From positions 2,949,501 to 3,013,500 of the forward strand of contig NZ_CP128540.1 of assembly GCF_021283545.2 (NCBI RefSeq): a stretch of DNA of 64,000 nucleotides. Reading direction: 5' to 3'. A model generated the notes under the pieces. It was not told where the DNA came from. It did no database searches and saw only the letters and a list, made by a program, of their open reading frames with translations. The position numbers were made by a program, and so were the translations under genes. Numbering within the stretch: position 1 is the stretch's first letter; every line of letters starts with the position of its first letter. Below, in pieces: positions 18,570-27,642 of this stretch. The DNA is from Pseudomonas alloputida. GTDB taxonomy: Bacteria > Pseudomonadota > Gammaproteobacteria > Pseudomonadales > Pseudomonadaceae.

Positions 18570-19858
18570 ACGTTGGCCTCCCAGCGGCGGAACAGTACGC
18601 TGGCGTTCACACCACCGAATCCGAAACCGTTGGACAAGGCATATTCGATGGGCATTTCACGGGCTATTCGTGCAACCAGGTCAAGGCCAAGCGCAGCATC
18701 ATCGACCTGAGTCAGGTTGAGCGTGGGTGGAACGATCTGATCTTGCAGCGCCAACACCGTGAAAATGGCTTCGACACCGCCTGCCGCCCCCAGGAGGTGG
18801 CCGGTGGCCGATTTGGTCGATGTAATCGCCACGCCGCTGCCGCTACCGAATACGGCGCGAATTGCTGCAAGTTCACCCTTGTCGCCAACCTGGGTCGAAG
18901 TCGCATGCGCATTGATATGGTCCACGTCCCCAGGCGCTATCGACGCCTGTTGCAGCGCGAGTTGCATGGCGCGCCTGGCACCGCTTCCGTCTTCGGGGCC
19001 AGCGGTCAGATGATAGGCATCAGCGCTCGTTCCGTAGCCGACCAGCTCGGCCAGCGGCTTGGCGCCACGGGCCAGCGCATGTTCCAGCGACTCGATCACC
19101 AGCAAGCCAGCCCCTTCAGCCATGACAAACCCGTCCCGTTGGCTATCGAAAGGACGGGAGGCTTGCTCAGGGCTATCCGAAAAGCCCGTGCTGAGCGCTC
19201 GTGCAGCCGCAAAGCAGCCTAGCGTCACACGATCAATTGCCGCCTCGGCGCCACCGCAGATCGCGATATCCGCTTCGCCGCTTCTGATGAGCCGAGCGGC
19301 GTCGCCAATGGCCTGCACCCCCGCAGCGCAGGCTGTGACGGGTGCCCCAAGTGGGCCTTCGAAGCCATAGCGTATGGAGACATGACCCGCTGCCATATTG
19401 GCCAGGAACGATGGCGCCGTGAAGGGCGACAACTTGCGAGGGCCACGTGCGTCAGTGGTGCGCACCGCCTCTGCGATGGCGCCGAAGCCACCGACGCCTG
19501 ATGCGATGATGGTGGCGGTGCGCGCGCGTTCAGCCTGACGCTCGGGATTCCAGCCGGCTTGCTGCAATGCTTCATCCGCTGCTACCAGCGCAAACTCGAT
19601 GAACCGATCCATCTTCTTGCGTTCCTTGGCGTGGATGACCCGCTCGGGTTGATAGCCTGCCACTGCATCCTCGGCCAATGTGGGCACGCTGCCGCCCACT
19701 GACACGCCAGTGCCTTCGACGACATCGCCAGCAAGCGCGCGAATCCCGGACTGCCCAGCCAGCAATCGCCGCCAGACTTCCTTTACGCCGCAGCCCAGCG
19801 GGCTGACAACGCCGGTGCCGGTCACCACGATGCGCTTTTGATTAACGTTGTGAGTCAT
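18566..19858 (-). CDS. FabF-like beta-ketoacyl-ACP synthase
   Basis: A 430-residue condensing enzyme of the KAS II type, which extends acyl-ACP with malonyl-ACP. The Cys-His-His triad is present: PVTACAAGVQAIG (cysteine near 170), INAHATSTQVGD and KSATGHLLGAAGG. Start 19858 is chosen for GAGAGG upstream; an ATG 7 codons earlier has no such site. It is not beside acpP or other fab genes; instead it sits between the RND pump (72 bases upstream) and an MFS exporter (overlapping). That suggests either a modifying enzyme or a drug-tolerant copy of the FabF target. Chemistry is sure; purpose is inferred. Confidence 0.9.
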   Translation of the reverse strand: MTHNVNQKRIVVTGTGVVSPLGCGVKEVWRRLLAGQSGIRALAGDVVEGTGVSVGGSVPTLAEDAVAGYQPERVIHAKERKKMDRFIEFALVAADEALQQAGWNPERQAERARTATIIASGVGGFGAIAEAVRTTDARGPRKLSPFTAPSFLANMAAGHVSIRYGFEGPLGAPVTACAAGVQAIGDAARLIRSGEADIAICGGAEAAIDRVTLGCFAAARALSTGFSDSPEQASRPFDSQRDGFVMAEGAGLLVIESLEHALARGAKPLAELVGYGTSADAYHLTAGPEDGSGARRAMQLALQQASIAPGDVDHINAHATSTQVGDKGELAAIRAVFGSGSGVAITSTKSATGHLLGAAGGVEAIFTVLALQDQIVPPTLNLTQVDDAALGLDLVARIAREMPIEYALSNGFGFGGVNASVLFRRWEANV

Positions 19859-19930
19859 TTCGACCTCTCGTTGGATCATGAGCGCGCCTCGAATTGCATC
19901 GGGCGCGCACGGGTTGAAGGCAATGTCTAC

Positions 19931-22900
19931 TCAGGCGCGGTCTGCAGCTTCTGGCTTGGCAATGCGGCTATTGGGGCGGATCTTGAACCAGATGGAATAC
20001 ATCGCCGGCAGGAACACCAAGGTCATGATCGTGCCCACGAACGTGCCTCCGATCAGGGTGTAGGCCAAGGTGCCCCAGAACACCGAGTGGGTGAGGGGGA
20101 TGAAGGCCAGGATGGCTGCCAATGCCGTGAGCAAGACTGGGCGTGCGCGTTGCACTGTGGCCTCGACCACGGCATCGAAGGGCGCAAGTCCTTCAAGCTG
20201 GTTGTGGTCAATCTGCCCGATCAGGATGAGGGTGTTGCGCATCAGAATCCCGGAGAGCGCGATCAAGCCGACTAACGCGTTGATGCCGAACGGTTGGCCG
20301 AACAGCAGTAATACGGGTACTACGCCGATCAACCCCAGCGGTGAAGTCAGAAACACCATGACCATCGCCGAGATAGAGCGCACCTGCAGGATGATGATCA
20401 ACAAAGTCAGGGCGATCATGATAGGCAGGAGAGGGACGATAGCCTGGCTGGCCTTGGCCGACTCCTCGATAGAGCCTGCCATTTCGATTTTGTAGCCCGC
20501 AGGCAGCTGCGTGACGATGGGCTGGAGGTCTTTCCAGATCGCCGTGGATACATCAGGCGGCTGCAGCCCTTCCGCGATGTCACCCCGCACTGTCATGGTG
20601 GGCGTTCGGTCGCGGCGACGGAGGATGGGGTCCTCCATGCGAATGCTCACATCACCGATCTGCGAAACCGGAACGCGCTGACCGTTCGAGCCTACCAGGG
20701 TGAAATTCTCGATCTGGGCAGGATCGAGTCTGATCTGGCCAGCGGCACGCCCTACAACCTGCACAGAGCGGATATCTTCCCTGACCGACGTGATCGGCAC
20801 ACCGGTGAGCAGGAACTGAAGCTGCTGCGACACCGAGGCGGACGTCAGGCCAACCGACTGCAGGCGATCTTGATTCAGGGAGAAGTGAAGGGTGGGAACA
20901 AGCGGGCCCCAGTCGGTATTGACGGTCTTCATCATGGGGCTCGCCTGCAGCACGCTTTGGACGCGTGCTGCAATCTGACGCAGTTGCGAGGCATCCGGGC
21001 CCATCACCCGATAGGCGACCGGGTAGGGGGAGTAGGGCCCGAATACCAGTTGTGTTACCCGCACTTGAGCGCCGGGCGCCAGACCTTCGGAGGCTGCCTC
21101 CCGAAGACGATGCTTGAGGGCCTCACGAGCGCCCTGGTTTTCGGTCAGGACGACAATCTTGGCAAAGGACGGGTCGGGCAACTCAGGGGCCATTGCCAGG
21201 AAGAAGCGGGGCGGGCCTTGGCCGATGTAAGTGGTGACAATCTTTGCCTCCTCTTGCTGACGTAGCCAGGACTCTACCTTGATCGCAGTGGCATTTGTCT
21301 GTTCGATGGAGGTGCCATAAGGCATCTGCAGCTCCACAAGCACTTCGGGCCGGTCTGAGGTCGGGAAGAACTGCTTCTTTACCAATCCCATGCCAAGCAC
21401 GGCGGCCACAAATGTCGAAACCACGGTGCCTGCCACGAGCCATTTATGTGCGATCACCCAGCCCAACAAAGCGCGGAATCGGTTGTAATGACGGGTGTTG
21501 TAAATAGCGGCATGACCACCTTCAATCGTCTTGATTCGAGGCAACAACTTCACGCCCAGGTAGGGGGTGAACGCGACCGCCACCACCCAGGATGCGATCA
21601 GGGCGATGCCGACAATCCAGAACATGTTGCTGGTGTATTCGCCGGCAGTGGACTGGGCGAAACCGTTAGGCATGAATCCGATGGCGGTAACCAGTGTGCC
21701 GGACAGCATGGGGGCTGCCGTGTGGCTCCAGGCATATGCCGAAGCCTTGATGCGGTCGTAACCTTCTTCCATCTTCACGACCATCATTTCGATGGCGATG
21801 ATTGCGTCGTCGACCAGCAACCCTAAGGCCAGGATGAGCGAACCCAGCGTAATCCGGTCGAAATTCTTGCCTGTTGCGGCCATCACCACGAATACGATCG
21901 CCAGTGTCAATGGCACCGCGGCTGCGACGACAACGCCGACACGCCAGCCCATGCTGAGGAAGCAGACAAGCATCACGACCAGCAGGGCAACGAAAAACTT
22001 GATCATGAACTCGTCGACGGAGGACGTGATGTTCACCGCCTGATCGGTGACCTTGCTGAGCGTCATGCCCAAGGGCATGCCTTCGTTGATTTTGGCTGTT
22101 TCGGCCTCCAGGGCTTTGCCAAGGTCGAGGCCGTTCCAGCCTTCACGCATGACAATGCCAAGCAGCAAGGCTGGCTCGCCATCGTTACGCACCAGGAACG
22201 TCGCGGGGTCTTCATAGCCGCGTTCAACGTCGGCCACATCCGACAGTTTCAGGGGGCGGCCCTGGGCGACCACAGGGGTTTCGCGAATCTTTGCCAGTTG
22301 ATCGAAGGCGCCGTCAACCCTGACCACCACTTGTGGCCCCTGCGTTTCGACCGAGCCCGACGGTGACAGGGCGTTCTGGTTGTCAAGGGCCGAGAAAATG
22401 TCCTGTGGCGTGATTCCGAGCGTGGCCAGGCGGTCATGGGAAAAGGACACGAATATCCGTTCAGCCTGTTCCCCGATGATGTTGACCTTCTTGACGCCCG
22501 GTACGTGCAGCAACTGCTGGCGCAGTGTTTCGGCGTCGCGTACCAACTGGCGCTGCGGTTCGCCTTTGGCTTTGAGCGCGTAGACCGCGAATGTCACGTC
22601 CGAGAACTCATCATTGAGCATTGGGCCAATGACGCCTGCTGGCATCAGCTTGGCCTGATCACCCGCTTTCTTGCGTGCCTGGTAGAACTCCTCCTGAACC
22701 GCCGAAGGTGGTGTCTTGTCTTGCAGTGACACCATCGTGAACGCCAACCCAGGTCGGGTGTAGGTTTCGGTACGGTCATACCAACGCAGCTCTTGCATGC
22801 GTTTTTCCAACGGTTCGGCCACCAGATCCTGCATTTCCTGCGCAGTGGCGCCGGGCCAGGCAGTGATAATCGTCATCTGCTTGACGGTGAAGGGCGGATC

Positions 22901-23023
22901 TTCTGCACGGCCCAGCTTGAAAAAGGCCAGCGTGCCGGCGAAGGCGATCAGCACAATCAGGAAGAGGGTGATTGATCGCTCGCGTACTGCGAGCGCGGAT
23001 AAGTTGAAACGCAGCTGGCTCAT
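19931..23023 (-). CDS. RND efflux pump, inner-membrane transporter
   Basis: A 1030-residue AcrB-type proton-driven pump. Twelve transmembrane segments are arranged as 1 + 5 / 1 + 5 around two large periplasmic loops. Helix 4 carries the proton-relay pair GLLVDDAIIAIE (near 400-410). The opening RSITLFLIVLIAFAGTLAFF with RAEDPPF following is typical of the HAE1-like group that works with short lipoprotein adaptors. Its start overlaps the adaptor stop (ATGA), so both come from one message. The outer-membrane partner lies at 24887-26350 on the other strand. Substrate unknown; the downstream FabF-like and MFS genes hint at a fatty-acid-synthesis inhibitor. Confidence 0.93.
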   Translation of the reverse strand: MSQLRFNLSALAVRERSITLFLIVLIAFAGTLAFFKLGRAEDPPFTVKQMTIITAWPGATAQEMQDLVAEPLEKRMQELRWYDRTETYTRPGLAFTMVSLQDKTPPSAVQEEFYQARKKAGDQAKLMPAGVIGPMLNDEFSDVTFAVYALKAKGEPQRQLVRDAETLRQQLLHVPGVKKVNIIGEQAERIFVSFSHDRLATLGITPQDIFSALDNQNALSPSGSVETQGPQVVVRVDGAFDQLAKIRETPVVAQGRPLKLSDVADVERGYEDPATFLVRNDGEPALLLGIVMREGWNGLDLGKALEAETAKINEGMPLGMTLSKVTDQAVNITSSVDEFMIKFFVALLVVMLVCFLSMGWRVGVVVAAAVPLTLAIVFVVMAATGKNFDRITLGSLILALGLLVDDAIIAIEMMVVKMEEGYDRIKASAYAWSHTAAPMLSGTLVTAIGFMPNGFAQSTAGEYTSNMFWIVGIALIASWVVAVAFTPYLGVKLLPRIKTIEGGHAAIYNTRHYNRFRALLGWVIAHKWLVAGTVVSTFVAAVLGMGLVKKQFFPTSDRPEVLVELQMPYGTSIEQTNATAIKVESWLRQQEEAKIVTTYIGQGPPRFFLAMAPELPDPSFAKIVVLTENQGAREALKHRLREAASEGLAPGAQVRVTQLVFGPYSPYPVAYRVMGPDASQLRQIAARVQSVLQASPMMKTVNTDWGPLVPTLHFSLNQDRLQSVGLTSASVSQQLQFLLTGVPITSVREDIRSVQVVGRAAGQIRLDPAQIENFTLVGSNGQRVPVSQIGDVSIRMEDPILRRRDRTPTMTVRGDIAEGLQPPDVSTAIWKDLQPIVTQLPAGYKIEMAGSIEESAKASQAIVPLLPIMIALTLLIIILQVRSISAMVMVFLTSPLGLIGVVPVLLLFGQPFGINALVGLIALSGILMRNTLILIGQIDHNQLEGLAPFDAVVEATVQRARPVLLTALAAILAFIPLTHSVFWGTLAYTLIGGTFVGTIMTLVFLPAMYSIWFKIRPNSRIAKPEAADRA

Positions 23024-24123
23024 GGTTGGTGCCCCATGACCTGAGCTGTTTGAGCCTGTTCCATGACCTCGACGCCATCGCGCAGCAGATGCGCACCCAG
23101 TGCCACGATCCGATCGCCAGCGTGCAGGTCACTCTTCACGACCGCTTTTTCGTCACTGACACTTAGCACTTCCACAGCGCGCCATGACACCTTGGCCGGC
23201 TGGCCTGCTATCACCCAAACCCCAGCTCCGTTACCCGGGTCAAAGAGTGCGCCGATGGGTATCTGCTTCGCTTCGAAATCCGTATCGGTATCCGGAATCT
23301 CAAGCGTAATGGTTGCACCCAATGGCGCGCTCGCCAGAGGCCCAGTGAGCACGTACCTGGCCTCGAATGTGCGCGTGATGGGGTCTGCTGCATCTGAAAG
23401 CAAGCGCAGTTTGGCGGGTACGGCCTGCGCAGGCTTGCCAAATAGCGTGGCCAGCGCAGTCGAGCCAGGCGCAGGTCGAAGTGTTTCTGGCAAGTAGACG
23501 ACAGCTTCTCGTTGCCCGGCCCTGGCCAGCCTTACAACCGCTTGACCAGCACTGACGACCTGGCCCGGTTCGGCCAGCGTGTCCATCACCACACCATCGG
23601 CGTCGGCTAGCAATACCGCATATTCGGTGGCGTTCCTGGCAACGTCAGCCTGAGCTTGCGCGGCACTGAGTTGCGCCTTCGCAGCATCAGCCGCAGCTTT
23701 GATCTGGTCGTAGGACGAGGCCGAGACCGCGCCATCGGCAACCAGCCCTCGATATCGAGCTTCGTCGTCACCGGTCTGCTTGGCCCGTGCCCGAGCGGCA
23801 GTTACGGCCTCTTGCTGTGCGCGTGCCTGTAGATTCAGATCCACCGGATCCATGCGCATCAAGGGCTGACCGCGTTTGACTGTTTGCCCGGTATCGACCA
23901 GGCGCTGCAGGATTTTTCCGGATACTCGGAAGCCTAGGTCACTCTGTGTGCGAGCGACCACTACTCCGGAAAACGAACGTGCAAGGGCTGACGCGTCCTG
24001 TACCGAGACCGCTTTCACGACCGGCGGTGTGTCTCTCGGGTCTTTTCCAGGTGAAGAGTCCCCGCAAGCGACAAGGGCGAGTGGGAGTAAGCAACCGACT
24101 ATGGCGGCAGGACGCAGGCGCAT
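23020..24123 (-). CDS. RND efflux pump, periplasmic adaptor lipoprotein
   Basis: A 367-residue membrane-fusion protein joining pump and channel. The signal ends in a lipobox LVAC (Cys 20). A split lipoyl domain starts at VVVARTQSDLGFRVSGKI; a coiled-coil hairpin (about 95-165) rich in Ala/Gln follows, then the second lipoyl half ADGVVMDTLAEPGQVVSAGQ and beta-barrel domains. It is first in the operon adaptor-RND-ketosynthase-MFS. A TetR-type operator lies 48-71 bases upstream of its ATG. Confidence 0.92.
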   Translation of the reverse strand: MRLRPAAIVGCLLPLALVACGDSSPGKDPRDTPPVVKAVSVQDASALARSFSGVVVARTQSDLGFRVSGKILQRLVDTGQTVKRGQPLMRMDPVDLNLQARAQQEAVTAARARAKQTGDDEARYRGLVADGAVSASSYDQIKAAADAAKAQLSAAQAQADVARNATEYAVLLADADGVVMDTLAEPGQVVSAGQAVVRLARAGQREAVVYLPETLRPAPGSTALATLFGKPAQAVPAKLRLLSDAADPITRTFEARYVLTGPLASAPLGATITLEIPDTDTDFEAKQIPIGALFDPGNGAGVWVIAGQPAKVSWRAVEVLSVSDEKAVVKSDLHAGDRIVALGAHLLRDGVEVMEQAQTAQVMGHQP

Positions 24124-24170
24124 GGGATCCCTTTCTCAAAAGGCGATATAGGAATCCCATTTTTCTACCA

Positions 24171-24194
24171 GTGACCAATATTGTCAATGGTCAC
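24171..24194. promoter_or_regulatory. TetR operator in front of the pump operon
   Basis: GTGACCA, 10 bases, TGGTCAC: a perfect seven-base inverted repeat between the tetR stop and the adaptor start. The same half-sites at the same 10-base spacing occur at 24848-24871 upstream of the channel gene, so one regulator probably controls both. Confidence 0.75.
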
Positions 24195-24200
24195 ACCCTG

Positions 24201-24815
24201 CTAAGGGGCGAGACTTCTGAGTATCAAAGCCGGCAGTTGGACGACCGCATCCTGAAGCGTGTCCAGGTTGTGCTGAAGAAGCGCGGCATTTACGTATGGC
24301 CTCATGATCAGAAAAATCGCCAGTGTCAGTTCGTCCAGGGGTGTCTTGCGTTCAAATTCTCCTGCGTCGCGGCCTTGTGTCAGGATCTCCAGAATGACCT
24401 TACTGATATTGGCCTCATGAGACTTGACCGACGACCATTGGTCGCGAGATGCCACTGCCGCTATGTCATAGAGCTTCCGGTCGTGGAAGAAAAGGTCAGC
24501 TCCGCCCTCAGCGATCGCTCGGAATAGACGTCTCAGCTTTTCCGATGCAGTCGGGGCGTCGCTGGTGGCCGTCGCAATGCGCTGCATGATCAGCGCAAGC
24601 CGACTGGAGCAAATCACCTCTCCGATCGCTTGTTTGGATTCGAAGAATTTGTAGATGTAGGCCTTTGAAAAGCCAATCGATTTGGCTAAGTCAGAAACAG
24701 TGGTCTTGTCGTACCCATAATGGGCGAAGTGCTCCATGGCAGCCTGGATGATCTGATCCCTCACGTCGTGGTCGGCTGGCCCGCGCGCCGGCGAGGGTGG
24801 AGAAGATTTACTCAT
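24201..24815 (-). CDS. TetR-family repressor of the efflux system
   Basis: A 204-residue repressor. The N-terminal helix-turn-helix (about 22-68) reads HFAHYGYDKTTVSDLAKSIG then FSKAYIYKFFESKQ; the C-terminal part is the helical ligand domain. It lies between the divergent channel gene and the pump operon, with one palindromic operator on each side. This layout fits a local repressor of its own gene, the channel and the pump, released by the pump substrate. It ends 78 bases before the adaptor. Confidence 0.88.
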   Translation of the reverse strand: MSKSSPPSPARGPADHDVRDQIIQAAMEHFAHYGYDKTTVSDLAKSIGFSKAYIYKFFESKQAIGEVICSSRLALIMQRIATATSDAPTASEKLRRLFRAIAEGGADLFFHDRKLYDIAAVASRDQWSSVKSHEANISKVILEILTQGRDAGEFERKTPLDELTLAIFLIMRPYVNAALLQHNLDTLQDAVVQLPALILRSLAP

Positions 24816-24845
24816 TTTTGAAGCATCCTGGAACTGATTGACAGA

Positions 24846-24873
24846 GTGTGACCAAAATATAATATGGTCACAC
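24846..24873. promoter_or_regulatory. TetR operator in the tetR/channel divergent region
   Basis: GTGTGACCA, 10 bases, TGGTCACAC: a perfect nine-base inverted repeat, 14 bases before the channel ATG and 31 bases before the tetR ATG. It shares half-sites and spacing with the operator at 24171-24194. Confidence 0.8.
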
Positions 24874-24886
24874 CTCCTCTTGGTCT

Positions 24887-26350
24887 ATGAGAATCATCAT
24901 GCTTCCCTACCGAACGATTGCTCTGCTGTTGAGCGCCAGTCTCACTGCAGGGTGCATGGTTGGCCCGGATTATAAACAGCCAGAGGTTGCGCTGGCCGAT
25001 CATTACGTCGCGGATGCACAGCCGTTGACTGCAAGCGACACATCGGTCGGCAGCCTCGATGTCTGGTGGGAAGGATTTGGAGATCCTTTGTTGAGCAGGC
25101 TTGTGACCGAGGCGCTGGGGCAAAACCTGCAGTTGGCGCAGGCACAGGCCCGCGTAGCTCAGGCTCGCGCAGCACTGGGCTCAGCGACCGCGGCGCTTGT
25201 GCCGTCCGCGGGTATCAATGGTCAAGCTGCACGCTCACGGCAATCCGTTGAAACGCCATTGGGCCAGCTGCTGAACTCAACGCCTGACTATGACCGCTAC
25301 GGCAACAGCTATGAACTCAATCTGCAAGCAAGCTGGGAAATCGACTTGTTTGGTGGGCTGCGGCGTGATCGGCAAGCAGCCGTCGGTGAGTACCAGGCTT
25401 CCGAGGCGGGGGCAATCGCGACGCGTCTTGCCGTTGCCGCGCAAACAGCCGATATCTACACCACCGTGAGGGGGCTGCAGGCGCGCCTGGCCATTGCTCA
25501 GAACCAGGTGAAGACACAGCAAGACCTTCTGGCCAAAGTCAACCTGCTCAACCGCAAAGGTCTGGCGCCTGACTACGAGGTTCGTCAAACCGAAGGCGAA
25601 CTGTCTCAAGTCGAGGCAACCGTGCCAGTTTTGCGTGCGGGCCTGGATGCGGCTCTCAACGCCTTGGATGTCATGCTTGGCAGTACGCCAGGTACCCACC
25701 GCGCCCAGATGGCAATTGCCTCGTCAATCCCTCAGGTGCCTGCGTTTGCGCAAATCGGCAAACCTTCCGATCTGCTCCGCCGTCGGCCCGACCTGATCGC
25801 CGCTGAGCGCAGGCTCATGGCTGCCAATGCCATGATCGGCAGTGCGATCAGTGAGTATTACCCAAAATTCTCGATAGGCGGGCTGATCGGCAGTGCGTCT
25901 ACCTCTGGCGGAACATTTTTCACGGGCGATGCCAACCAATCAGCCGTATTGCTCGGTTTGAGGTGGAGACTCTTTGATTTTAGCCGCATCAACGCGCAGA
26001 TAGACCAGGCCAAAGGACGTGAAGCCGAAGCCCTGGCCATCTATCGGCAGTCTGTGCTGGAGGCTTCGGAAGATGTTGAAACAGCTTTGTCTGCATTGAT
26101 CAATCGGCAAGCGCAGGCACAGTCGCTCAAACGCGGTGAGGTATCCCTGGAGCGAGCACGACGTTCGTCCTTCGTAGCATTCCAGAACGGTGTAGCCAGT
26201 TTGATAGACGTTCTGAACGCAGATCAGCAGCTTCTCAGGACATCGGATTTCCGAGCAGTTGCGCAAACTGAAGCAGCGCGTGCTGCTATTGCTGCCTACC
26301 TCGCCCTGGGTGGCGGGTGGTCAACTGACTCAGATGTGGCACAGCGATGA
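24887..26350 (+). CDS. Outer-membrane efflux channel lipoprotein (NodT/OprM type)
   Basis: A 487-residue TolC-like outer-membrane factor that completes the RND pump. The signal ends in lipobox LTAGC (Cys 23), followed by MVGPDYKQPEV, the usual start of mature OprM-like channels. Two long helical repeats follow (about 70-270 and 280-470), with RRRPDLIAAERRLMAANA, a family landmark. An alternative start at 24899 is slightly better placed. It is transcribed away from tetR and the pump operon and shares its operator. Confidence 0.9.
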   Translation: MRIIMLPYRTIALLLSASLTAGCMVGPDYKQPEVALADHYVADAQPLTASDTSVGSLDVWWEGFGDPLLSRLVTEALGQNLQLAQAQARVAQARAALGSATAALVPSAGINGQAARSRQSVETPLGQLLNSTPDYDRYGNSYELNLQASWEIDLFGGLRRDRQAAVGEYQASEAGAIATRLAVAAQTADIYTTVRGLQARLAIAQNQVKTQQDLLAKVNLLNRKGLAPDYEVRQTEGELSQVEATVPVLRAGLDAALNALDVMLGSTPGTHRAQMAIASSIPQVPAFAQIGKPSDLLRRRPDLIAAERRLMAANAMIGSAISEYYPKFSIGGLIGSASTSGGTFFTGDANQSAVLLGLRWRLFDFSRINAQIDQAKGREAEALAIYRQSVLEASEDVETALSALINRQAQAQSLKRGEVSLERARRSSFVAFQNGVASLIDVLNADQQLLRTSDFRAVAQTEAARAAIAAYLALGGGWSTDSDVAQR

Positions 26351-26420
26351 TGGGACTGCGTAAATGCCTTGGTGCAGAAGACGTACTCACCTTCGTTGAG
26401 GATTGGGCTCATACCGCGTA

Positions 26421-26474
26421 ATCCAAGTGCTCACGCAAAAGGTGGAGGAGGGTAGTCGAGGGGTTCGCCTGCAG
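26421..26474 (-). pseudogene. Fragment of a paoA-like 2Fe-2S subunit gene
   Basis: On the minus strand 18 codons read LQANPSTTLLHLLREHLD, nearly the same as residues 25-42 of the PaoA-like protein ([18 protein letters not shown]). Base identity is also high. Nothing else of the gene remains, so this is a relic of another aldehyde oxidoreductase operon or a piece carried by rearrangement. Confidence 0.7.
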
Positions 26475-26520
26475 TATTCGATGTCGAAAGTCGCCTTCTT
26501 GCCTGTCATTACCTGCCCCT

Positions 26521-27024
26521 TCAAGCGCGCTCCCCACGAAGCCAGCGCTCGTGATAATGGATCAGGCGCGTCAGTCCATAGACGGCGCCGTCATGCATGA
26601 CTTGCGCTCGCTCACCAAAAAAACGCTGGGTACGGGTAAACAGGGCTGTCGGTTCGCCGGCAAAAGCCCAAGCAAAGCAAAGCGTGCCGGGTAGAACCCC
26701 AGATGCTGGGTCAGGCCCGGCTAAACCTGTAGTTGCGATAACGACATTGGCATCGCTGTCCTTCAACGCCCCTAGGGCCATCTCCCATGCGACTGGTTCG
26801 CTGGTCAGCCCGTACCGTTCGATGGTTTCCGCGCTTACACCTAGCAGACGCTTCTTGGCGGAGGGCGAATACACGACGTAGCCGCTTTCCAGTACCTCGC
26901 CTGTGCCTGGGAATGCCGCTAGCAGAGCGACCATGCAGCCTGCTGTGCAGGACTCGGCGGTGGTAAGGACCAGATGGTGGTCTTTGAGATAGCCGAGCAC
27001 GGCCAATACGGGATCCCTTGCCAT
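26521..27024 (-). CDS. CinA C-terminal domain protein (NMN amidohydrolase-like)
   Basis: A 167-residue stand-alone CinA_C domain. Members hydrolyse nicotinamide mononucleotide to nicotinate mononucleotide and ammonia in pyridine nucleotide recycling. The family motifs are AESCTAGCMVALLAAFPG (about 23-40), GYVVYS and ATTGLAGPDPAS (about 97-108). The nucleotidyl-binding N-terminal domain of full CinA is missing, as is common. It stands alone between a gene relic and a long non-coding block. The AESCTAGC and TTGLAGP residues are those expected; activity is inferred. Confidence 0.85.
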   Translation of the reverse strand: MARDPVLAVLGYLKDHHLVLTTAESCTAGCMVALLAAFPGTGEVLESGYVVYSPSAKKRLLGVSAETIERYGLTSEPVAWEMALGALKDSDANVVIATTGLAGPDPASGVLPGTLCFAWAFAGEPTALFTRTQRFFGERAQVMHDGAVYGLTRLIHYHERWLRGERA

Positions 27025-27582
27025 TTATCTGTCGACTCGTTGTTCTTTTGCGGTGGACGTGTCGGCTATGTAAATGGTTCACCGGTTTAGCGCAGCTTCG
27101 CCTTCTGTTTTCAACTGAACTTTATTTCCCTCGTAGAACATCACTGCCGAGCACAGTGACATCGGCGGGAATCTTCAGGCCGGATCATTGGCAGCCACCT
27201 CAATGTTTGGGGTCGCTGTGAACACCCAGGACATGGACCGTTGAAAGAGTGGATGCCAAAACGGGGCTGTCGAATCTGCAGCCTAGGTAGCGCACGAACA
27301 TCTATGACATAGCACGATATTTAACATAATATGCATTATGAGCACCTTGGTATGGAGCTACCGGGGCCGTGGGTGGGCAGATTTAAAGCCAGGCCACGGG
27401 CCTCGATTACTGGGCCGCAGATCAAGCTTGGACCTCAGCGATGTAACACAGCACGAACGGATCCTGCGAGCCTCGTTCCTTGTTGTGACGCTCACGAAAT
27501 CCTGACCATGCACAAAAACCATCCGATTCGGCTCAAGCCTGCGGATTTCTCTTAATGTTCAAGGAGTTAGCCACTGGCGTGC

Positions 27583-27642
27583 ATGACAGCACTGATCATC
27601 ATTGCAGGAGCAATTTTGATCATTGTGCTCATGGGAAGCTGA
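27583..27642 (+). CDS. Possible 19-residue membrane peptide
   Basis: Reads MTALIIIAGAILIIVLMGS, a single membrane-spanning peptide with polar ends. AAGGAG lies about 16 bases before the ATG, rather far. It contains two of the TGATCA words, so it may be chance in a repeated-motif region. Type I toxins and small regulatory peptides look like this, but there is no direct support. Confidence 0.25.
   Translation: MTALIIIAGAILIIVLMGS

Noticed and set aside
27331..27555. A 74-residue plus frame in the gap before the recombinases
   Set aside because: No ribosome site, no recognised pattern, and composition like non-coding DNA.
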